A stretch of DNA of 64,000 nt from the NCBI GenBank assembly GCA_028532985.1, contig JANCIK010000004.1, positions 1-64,000 on the forward strand, read 5' to 3'. This DNA is from Stropharia rugosoannulata (taxonomy: Eukaryota > Basidiomycota > Agaricomycetes > Agaricales > Strophariaceae). A model generated the notes under the pieces. That model did not search any database. It saw only the letters and a program-made list of their open reading frames with translations, and was not told the DNA's origin. This document shows positions 57,615-64,000 of the stretch, piece after piece. The position numbers were made by a program, and so were the translations under genes. Positions within the stretch are counted from its first letter, which is position 1; each line of letters opens with the position of its first letter.

Positions 57615-59030
57615 ATGTCAATATTAACAGTGTCGACACGCAACATTGCATCACGACTTCCAGACGTCGTTCTACGCAAAATCTTAGCCTCCACGCTGCA
57701 GGGAGCTCCAATATTCATACCATTTCAGACCAGTCACTCTCTACAAGCGACCCTCTCCCTCGTATGTCAAAAATGGGCCGCTATTATTTCAAGGACCCCC
57801 ACATTTTGGAATAATATCCTGCTTTCCGCGTTCAGAAATCCAACTCAGCTAGACCCACTATTTCCAACTGTTTTGCGCCAGTTAATGTCGTGTATATCAA
57901 AACTCAGCGACAAGACGCCATTTACTCTTGTATTTGAGCGAGGAGATTACAACTGGTCCTTCGACACTTTCTACGCGATTCTCGAGATCTGTGGTGCAAG
58001 ATTAAACCACTTGACGACCCCGGTATTTTTCAATGGGGACATCAATCGACTTCTCACCCTTCCGTATGGCTGGCTGTGCTCGCTGGAGCATATCGATGTT
58101 TGGCTCATCAATTCTAGGCCTTACGTCCCCGTGCAACTTCAACGACCCAATCTCGCCATATTTTTCAATATGCCACGGCTTAGAAGCATATCAGTTCACT
58201 ATATTGAAGGCGTCCACCCGCAAATACTCGGTGTCCAGTGGAGTCGGCTTATGCACATTGATATGGGTGGATCGGCTATCCCTGAAGACGTGTTTTTGAG
58301 CATCATTCAATCCTCTTCGCCCCATCTGCAAACTGCGTTTTTCTACGTCCGATTTACTGGTTCCAGTCAAAGGCGCCGTCCAGCAATATTTATGTCCAGG
58401 CTCACTTCACTTCGCCTTCGATTGATGTATCCCAACGAAGGGAGAGGGTTTTTCTCGAGTATACGACTTCCCGTTCTAGAAGACTGCTGGATTAGCATGT
58501 ACAGCACTTTGCAAGACTGGAATATAAAGCAATATGCCATCTTATTCCAAGACGCACGTAACAGTCTTCGTAGACTGAAATTGTCTGACTTTCTTCCTGC
58601 ACGGTCATTAACTCTGAAGCACCCCGGCAAACAAACATCGTATTCAGAGCTCGATAAACTCTTCTATGCAATCCCAAACGTCTCTGAATTATCACTACCG
58701 CCTTCAATAATAGTCCATGCAGCTACAGTCAGCAAGATTTCTACATGTACCATTCTCCCGAATTTGACTGCGTTAGAGCTATCATATACGAACGCCCTGC
58801 ACCTACTTTCAATGCTTCAAAGGAGAGAAGAGTATTTACAGTCATACATTGCCGGCATGGGGAGTTCCTCTTCCAATTTTATTCCATCCCATAAAGCTTT
58901 ACGCACTGTTTCTCTCTGGCTACCAGGAAATTGGTGCACCATGGATGACCTGTGGCAGATCTGTAGAGCTAGAAGTCATCTTGTTGAAAATGGGTTAACA
59001 TGTCAGTGCATCATTCAGCTGCTTGATTAA
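57615..59030 (+). CDS. F-box protein with leucine-rich C-terminal part
   Basis: A single exon of 471 codons starts at ATG 57615 (MSILTVSTRNIASRLPDVVL). The N-terminal F-box-like segment reads LPDVVLRKILASTL, then SLVCQKWAAIISRTPTFWNNI, which fits the LPxEll...C+.W..i...p.lW pattern within residues 15-70. The rest has irregular leucine-rich segments (LRSISVHYIEG, MSRLTSLRLRL, NLTALELSYTNAL) and ends CQCIIQLLD. F-box proteins recruit substrates to SCF ubiquitin ligases; Agaricomycetes carry large expanded sets. No disruption seen. Confidence 0.88.
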   Translation: MSILTVSTRNIASRLPDVVLRKILASTLQGAPIFIPFQTSHSLQATLSLVCQKWAAIISRTPTFWNNILLSAFRNPTQLDPLFPTVLRQLMSCISKLSDKTPFTLVFERGDYNWSFDTFYAILEICGARLNHLTTPVFFNGDINRLLTLPYGWLCSLEHIDVWLINSRPYVPVQLQRPNLAIFFNMPRLRSISVHYIEGVHPQILGVQWSRLMHIDMGGSAIPEDVFLSIIQSSSPHLQTAFFYVRFTGSSQRRRPAIFMSRLTSLRLRLMYPNEGRGFFSSIRLPVLEDCWISMYSTLQDWNIKQYAILFQDARNSLRRLKLSDFLPARSLTLKHPGKQTSYSELDKLFYAIPNVSELSLPPSIIVHAATVSKISTCTILPNLTALELSYTNALHLLSMLQRREEYLQSYIAGMGSSSSNFIPSHKALRTVSLWLPGNWCTMDDLWQICRARSHLVENGLTCQCIIQLLD

Positions 59031-59693
59031 TGGACCGGCAGATATTCGGTAGTCTCGTACGTACGATACAATACAAAGTTTGAACTACTTTGAGGTGGTT
59101 GGCTTTCTTGTCGCTTTGTTTAGTACTTGATCATCAATGTTTAGTATAGGGCAAGCATAAAACACCTCCGAGTCCTCCGTGAAGGACAGTGAGTTTTTTT
59201 GCCTGTAATATTACATTGTCCACTATATGCCTTGATAAGAATTTAATCAGAACTGATAGCATTCAACTTGTATATTCAACTAAATTTTGCACCTAATTTG
59301 CTCGCCTTCTAGAGCGCAACATGATCGGACTTTTAAATTTGATGTGCACCAACAAGTTGAACATCAACCTTTTCTCCTTCGCATCATTCATCTATCAGCA
59401 ACCCAGTTCCTTTCACTCTTTCTCTCCGTGATTGGCGCCGCTCACATTGCAACACCTAATTTTTTTCGCCTATCAACTACCAGTTAACAATTTGCTAATA
59501 GTGGGCTCATGATTTCTCTCAGAATAACATCGAGGATCACTGAATGTCCGTCCAATGTCCGTCTATAAATAATTTACTTCGAAACCAGCACTACTACATT
59601 ATAATCTATGTCTCGCTGAGTGTAGACTCCTTCTTAGGGCGATCATCCTCAACAATTGAGTCAGTAGGGTTCTGGAAGTGATTTGGGGCAAAA

Positions 59694-61523
59694 TCAGCTT
59701 GAATTACGGTAGAACGGTGAGATGCCTACATTTCTTCCGCGGTGTACTATGGCACTGATATCCTGTATTCCGGAGACGTTGTAAGATACAGCAGGGTTTG
59801 CATCGCGGACATCATGCGGTTCTCGAATGTTGAGGTTTGCAAGTATACAGTTTGCGTAGACTGGGTTGCAGAGAATGAAATGTCGTATCGCACTCAGTCA
59901 GACTAGACGCACCTTTGGTGAAAAGGAAATTTGATCCTAAAAAGATCATTGTCTTTGGGTAAACAACAAACTCGATCAATCACAGTCAGTACTCCAGTAA
60001 AGCCTGAGGAGCGCTACACGGACTCACTGTAATGATGTTGGTGAGAGATGTAAGACTTGAGATAAGACCGGTATTTATTGAAAAGGCCACTGAACGACGG
60101 ATAAGTCGCTTCAAACTTCCAAGCAACATGAGTTAGAGTGTCAAAGAAGATGGTAGGTATTAAATTTAAACGCTCACCCCCTTTCTTGGGCCTTTTGCTT
60201 CAGCAGGTAGGTGCAGAGTACGCCTGAAATAAAGATGTCAAGGAAAACATCGACAGATGTCCCTGCCAGTCCCAACGACTATATGCGGTTCACTGTAGGC
60301 CAAGTCTTGAGGAAGAGAGCCAACCATACCTGAACTGCAACCATCTCTGTCCATAACTCGAATCGGAAGCTGTATCCGTCATTACGAGTATATAGATCGA
60401 CGTAGCGGATCACATACCTAATGACAGCCGACGCTTGCAAATGCATCTGACTTCAGCAAATATCAAAGCAGATACATACACCAACATTGCTTACCTATTG
60501 CAAGGCCTAATTAACGGGAAATTAGCACATCTAAGACTGATGAACAGAGCAGATTCACCCACTGAATCCAGCCAAAGAGCATGATACCAGAAGTATACCA
60601 ATGAGTAGATTTCGGCGGCAAACTATGCTCCATGAGGCTACGTAGTCAGAGCAGAAGGACGAGAAGAGTTACCGTTCCACGCACGCCATCCGAGATAACT
60701 GAATAAAATGTTGGTGAAATCTATAGCGAAATCAAATTGCTCCTCACCAATGAGTAAGGAGGGTTAACGCTCCCTGGATAATTGTGAATATGTATATATC
60801 TTGTCGGTAAGAAGAGCGTACCATTATAGCTGGGTCTAGCTAAGGAAAGGTTGTCCCGAGGGGTTTCACAGAAGAGTCAAATAAAAACGCTCACATCAAG
60901 TGTCCTATGTTAGAGTTGTACTTGAAATTAACCTCGTCTTTAATGGACTAATGGACACAAAGCATTTTCACCTGTTCACAAATAAACGCCTCAGAGGGTT
61001 TGCCATGTCGGTGACCACTGTAGTGTTGGACTTCAGCAGCTTATGAGTAGTAATCCAGCCAAAAAAAAGTGCTTACAGTATCCGTACATTGCGTTGATGA
61101 CGAAACCGAGTGAAATTGTGTCCAGCAACCTGCCTTTGTAAAGAAGGCGTGAAGAAGAAAGCACTCAAGTAGACACTTACCAAGCAGAAACTGCCTGATG
61201 AAATGTGAATCTCGCTCGTGTAAGTTGCAATAGAATTTAGCATACCAGCAGTTTAAGAAGAGCCCTGTCCCTTGGGTAACGAAGAAAGTAGATGTATCTG
61301 CACAAGTCATGTCTCCGCTGTTACACGAACTCTTTCCACTGAAGTATGATTTACTCACAGCTGCAACGTTGTAACGCCATACAAGCTGTGTACGTTCAGC
61401 AATCGCATGTAATATTACATATGTTGACGTTATTTAGGGTAGGGACTCGACTCACATAGACGCGCCAACCATTCCAATAAGAGCTGTCCCCCAAGTATTA
61501 TCGAGTGTTGGATAAACGGTCAT
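59694..61523 (-). CDS. DUF6534-type seven-transmembrane protein, many small exons
   Basis: The ATG at 61523 gives MTVYPTLDNTWGTALIGMVGASM, the hallmark N-terminus. Recognisable exons then follow leftward: a DTISLGFVINAMYGYCKHF segment (about 61.14-61.08 kb), FSYLGWRAWNG, RNLLIGILLVSCSLAGFSG, FRFELWTEMVAVQ, SLGLAGTSVDVFLDIFISGV, KRLIRRSVAFSINTGLISSL, and YANCILANLNIREPHDVRD, ending ISPFYRNSS with TGA at 59694. Introns are 45-70 bp with GTRNGT donors. The order matches the DUF6534 family, abundant in Agaricomycetes; localisation is membrane, function unknown. I did not verify every junction, so small breaks could be missed. Confidence 0.78.
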
Positions 61524-62162
61524 ACTATGGACGTCCGTTTCTCCCAGGGTCTCGATATGGAAGCCGGTGTACTGGTGATTTAACGTCGCAGTGCCGTCTC
61601 GGGTCTACGTGACGCCTTCCTGTCTGATCAAATAGCCTCGAGGTGTAGAAGAAAGATGATATTCCGTGGGAGTCGACGTTGTATACACCAGTATTTATGG
61701 ATCCTCGCTAACCGAAGGGCTCATCGACGGTGGGATGTTTTGAGTTCGTGAAAACAGTACGTGTGCCGTTGTTGGATACGTCGCCATGCATACACTGATG
61801 CTACTCTTGTGTACAGTTACCCTTGAATTACCCATTCTAACCATTGAATCGTGATACAACGAAGCTGTACAGTGCTGGAATCAGTCGCCGCTCTGCTTTG
61901 CAGGGTATGGTATGGTTTGCGACGGGACCGTGAATTTGACGTAACATAGACCTGAAGTGTTTTACATCTTTTGAAATTCCGTCAAACATACTTTTATACT
62001 ATACAACACCCGCAATCAAGGCATCTAGTGTCAATAATGGTGCATTCGGACACATCTTATATATTCCAAGAGCACTGAGGTACTGTAATCAATATGCAGT
62101 GGCCTTTTTGTCTTGCTTGAAAGGATACTTAGATACTCTCGTAGATTATGACTCGAGCGTTA

Positions 62163-62770
62163 CAGTCGAACCCCTTATAACCCATGCCCCCCAAAACCCA
62201 TAACCCCTCATAACCCATAGAAAAGTCCTTCCACCGAGTTGGTAGGCGGGAATTTGCAGCACATAACCCATAGGTCTGCACTAACCCATAACCCATAGGA
62301 TGTGAAGGTCAAGTATGGGTTTTGGTTCCAGCATAATTGGGGCTGGACTTACCAAATTATGACTCTGTTGGCCGAAATACCTTAAAAATCGCATTTCGAT
62401 CCAAAATCATTACTTTCATACTGACTCTCGAACCAATTGATGCTCGGAAAACTAACCAAAAATGGTCTTCTTGGGTACAAAAACGAATTCAAGCTCCGAC
62501 AGAGGGCATTTTATTGTCCGACAAAGAGCGGTAGGACAACAAAAAAGGCATTGAGTAACGTGTCATCGACAGACTGGAGCCATTCTTGTATAACGAAGAG
62601 GTGTCATAGAAGCCGCGCGACAAGTAGAGCACAATTATTAGGAGTTTGAAAAAGTTGGAGTGTAAAATATTTTTAGTCTATTTTTATCGCACCTCTTGCA
62701 ACCCATAACCCCTCAAAACCCATAGCCCGGGGTGATTCCGGATGGCTATGGGTTATGAGGGGTTCGACTG
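62163..62770. mobile_element. Pogo/Tc1-type MITE, TIR CAGTCGAACCCC, TA duplication
   Basis: The left end CAGTCGAACCCCTTATAACC and the right end GGTTATGAGGGGTTCGACTG are inverted repeats, each flanked by TA (62161-62162, 62771-62772). Subterminal AACCCATA words repeat inside both ends. The interior ORF of about 65 codons is not a transposase. The tip resembles those of pogo/Tigger-like elements. Confidence 0.82.
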
Positions 62771-62772
62771 TA

Positions 62773-64000
62773 TTGTCTATACGTGCTTGCCAAGGGTATT
62801 GGGGCCCTTACAAACGGTACGGCACCGGCATAGTTTACTACGATATGACCTCCATTACTTGATGCACTGCCTTCTGGTCCCTGGATGCATGTACCCATGG
62901 CACAAAAAGGTAAATGCTAAGTCTTACCAACCTTATAGAGATTTATTAAGGCTCGAAGCAACCACAACGAAAGCCTTATCAAACACGTTGCCAGTGATGA
63001 CCTTCTATCAGATGAAGTCTGTAATGCACTGTGGTATTACCTACAAAGCGGCAGATGTTTCACACCGAAGTCGTGGCGCGCCTCCCAGTCTTACTAGAGT
63101 AACTTTACCACAGGTCATTTTGAATTCAAGTGTGATAGGCATGTATTCTCTAAGCCTTATCTTCCAGAATAAAACAGTACTCGGAGTTCACCAGCCCGGG
63201 TGTTTTGGGCGCTAATGTTCGGCATGACTCGCGTCACGAGTCGCAAACGGGCCTGCCAGTATTGGTGGCAGGACACCGACGGCTTGAACGACTGAGGTCA
63301 CTTGCACAGATGTATCTTCGAAATTTATCCGTCTAAATGAATGAGATTATTGAAAAGTGAGGAAGAACAGAAGGTAGGAGAGGGTATAACGCCATTGGAT
63401 AATTAACAAATCCGTGTAGGTGATTGTAGTGTACCTAATTTTAAGTCATTCCAAACATAACCTAGGCCATTTATTCCCAATTCCAAGTCGCTGCAGTTAA
63501 GTAAGGACAGTGCTAAGTATAATGAGCGTGTGCACTTATATCGGTCTTTGAAGGCATAATTAAATACTATACTCAAAGAAATATATGGGGTTGCTCGCAG
63601 GAACAAACATACTGGAAGACCTGCCATGTCGGTCATTAAATAAAGACACACAGTTACAAGTTCTCATTATACATTTGTATTTGTAGCATCAGCATAGTTT
63701 TGGCACACCTCAGTCATGGTACTGACCGACTGTCAAGACAAGCCCTGCCGGACAGTGCCGCCAGATTCCATCTTGCTGACGAACAATGCGACGCCGATGC
63801 CGAGCGCAATCAGGCGCAATCGGACTACAAATGCATGACGGCACGGTTAGCCAGGCTGCGGGCATCCATCTGATGGTGGATTCGATTGACTTAAGACTTG
63901 GCTTCGCAGGCACATACATATTTCCGGTATAAGCCAGTAGTGCAGTGCGGCCTCGCAACTATCCGGAAGGAGAAAGAGCGGTGCGGGTGCCTTTCCTTTA
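62773..64000. other. Right edge of the window, no recognisable gene
   Basis: ORFs of 80-157 codons exist, one starting inside the MITE end, but none shows a family signature. A gene truncated by the window edge cannot be excluded. Confidence 0.4.

Noticed and set aside
62742..63215. 157-codon + strand ORF
   Set aside because: It starts inside the right end of the MITE and shows no family features or coding pattern.

Overview
The window is a chromosome end from a basidiomycete fungus, most likely an Agaricomycete. The support is: short 50-60 bp introns with GTRNGT donors; a telomere-linked RecQ-type helicase gene at the very end; and Agaricomycete-type families further in (DUF6534 membrane protein, F-box/LRR protein, 7-TM protein, flavin monooxygenase, short-chain dehydrogenase). 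The telomere is at the left and is made of 7-bp CCCTAAA units. I cannot name the species from sequence alone.

Layout. 1-113: telomere. 98-6057 (-): 10-exon telomere-linked helicase (TLH) transcribed toward the telomere; its reading frame runs into the telomere and its stop codon is made of telomere repeat. 6.1-14.9 kb: gene-poor subtelomere with GC-rich minisatellite, a 1.07-kb foldback element with 6-bp target duplication, CACGGAC-rich repeats, a decayed ORF and the first copies of a palindromic module. 14.9-20.1 kb (-) SNF2-type ATPase and 21.0-23.9 kb (+) an unrecognised large gene form a divergent pair; the second gene has one in-frame TGA. 23.2-27.75 and 29.48-33.02 kb: two copies of a segmental duplication, each carrying the 3' end of the unknown gene, a tandem array of ~96-bp units with two different palindromes per unit, and a CCCAACC-rich minisatellite.

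After each duplicated block lies a retroelement tail of about 1-1.7 kb that ends in the same order: a type I hammerhead ribozyme, a CAGCTAA box, a strong hairpin, then CCCTAAA telomeric sequence. The first tail (27.75-29.48 kb) carries an ORF resembling the C-terminal (thumb) part of a reverse transcriptase of the endonuclease-lacking Penelope-like (Athena/Coprina) kind. Both tails point 3' end to the centromere, as expected if the RNA is copied onto an exposed G-rich 3' end. The second tail ends at a fossil telomere at 34.10-34.13 kb, beyond which subtelomere homologous to 7.9-8.8 kb resumes. The window therefore reads as a record of repeated chromosome-end breakage, telomere healing, retroelement capping and end duplication.

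34.1-38.4 kb is old subtelomere without recognisable genes. From 38.4 kb ordinary fungal genes begin: secreted-type FMO (38.4-40.8, +), SDR (42.0-43.1, -), 7-TM protein (47.9-49.0, -), an inverted decayed FMO copy (49.4-51.4, -), a small secreted protein (52.1-52.3, -), a broken single-TM protein (53.0-53.6, -), MITE-like elements (54.3-54.9), a single-TM PPPY-tail protein (55.3-55.9, +), an F-box protein (57.6-59.0, +), a DUF6534 protein (59.7-61.5, -) and a pogo-type MITE (62.2-62.8). No tRNA, rRNA or CRISPR was seen.
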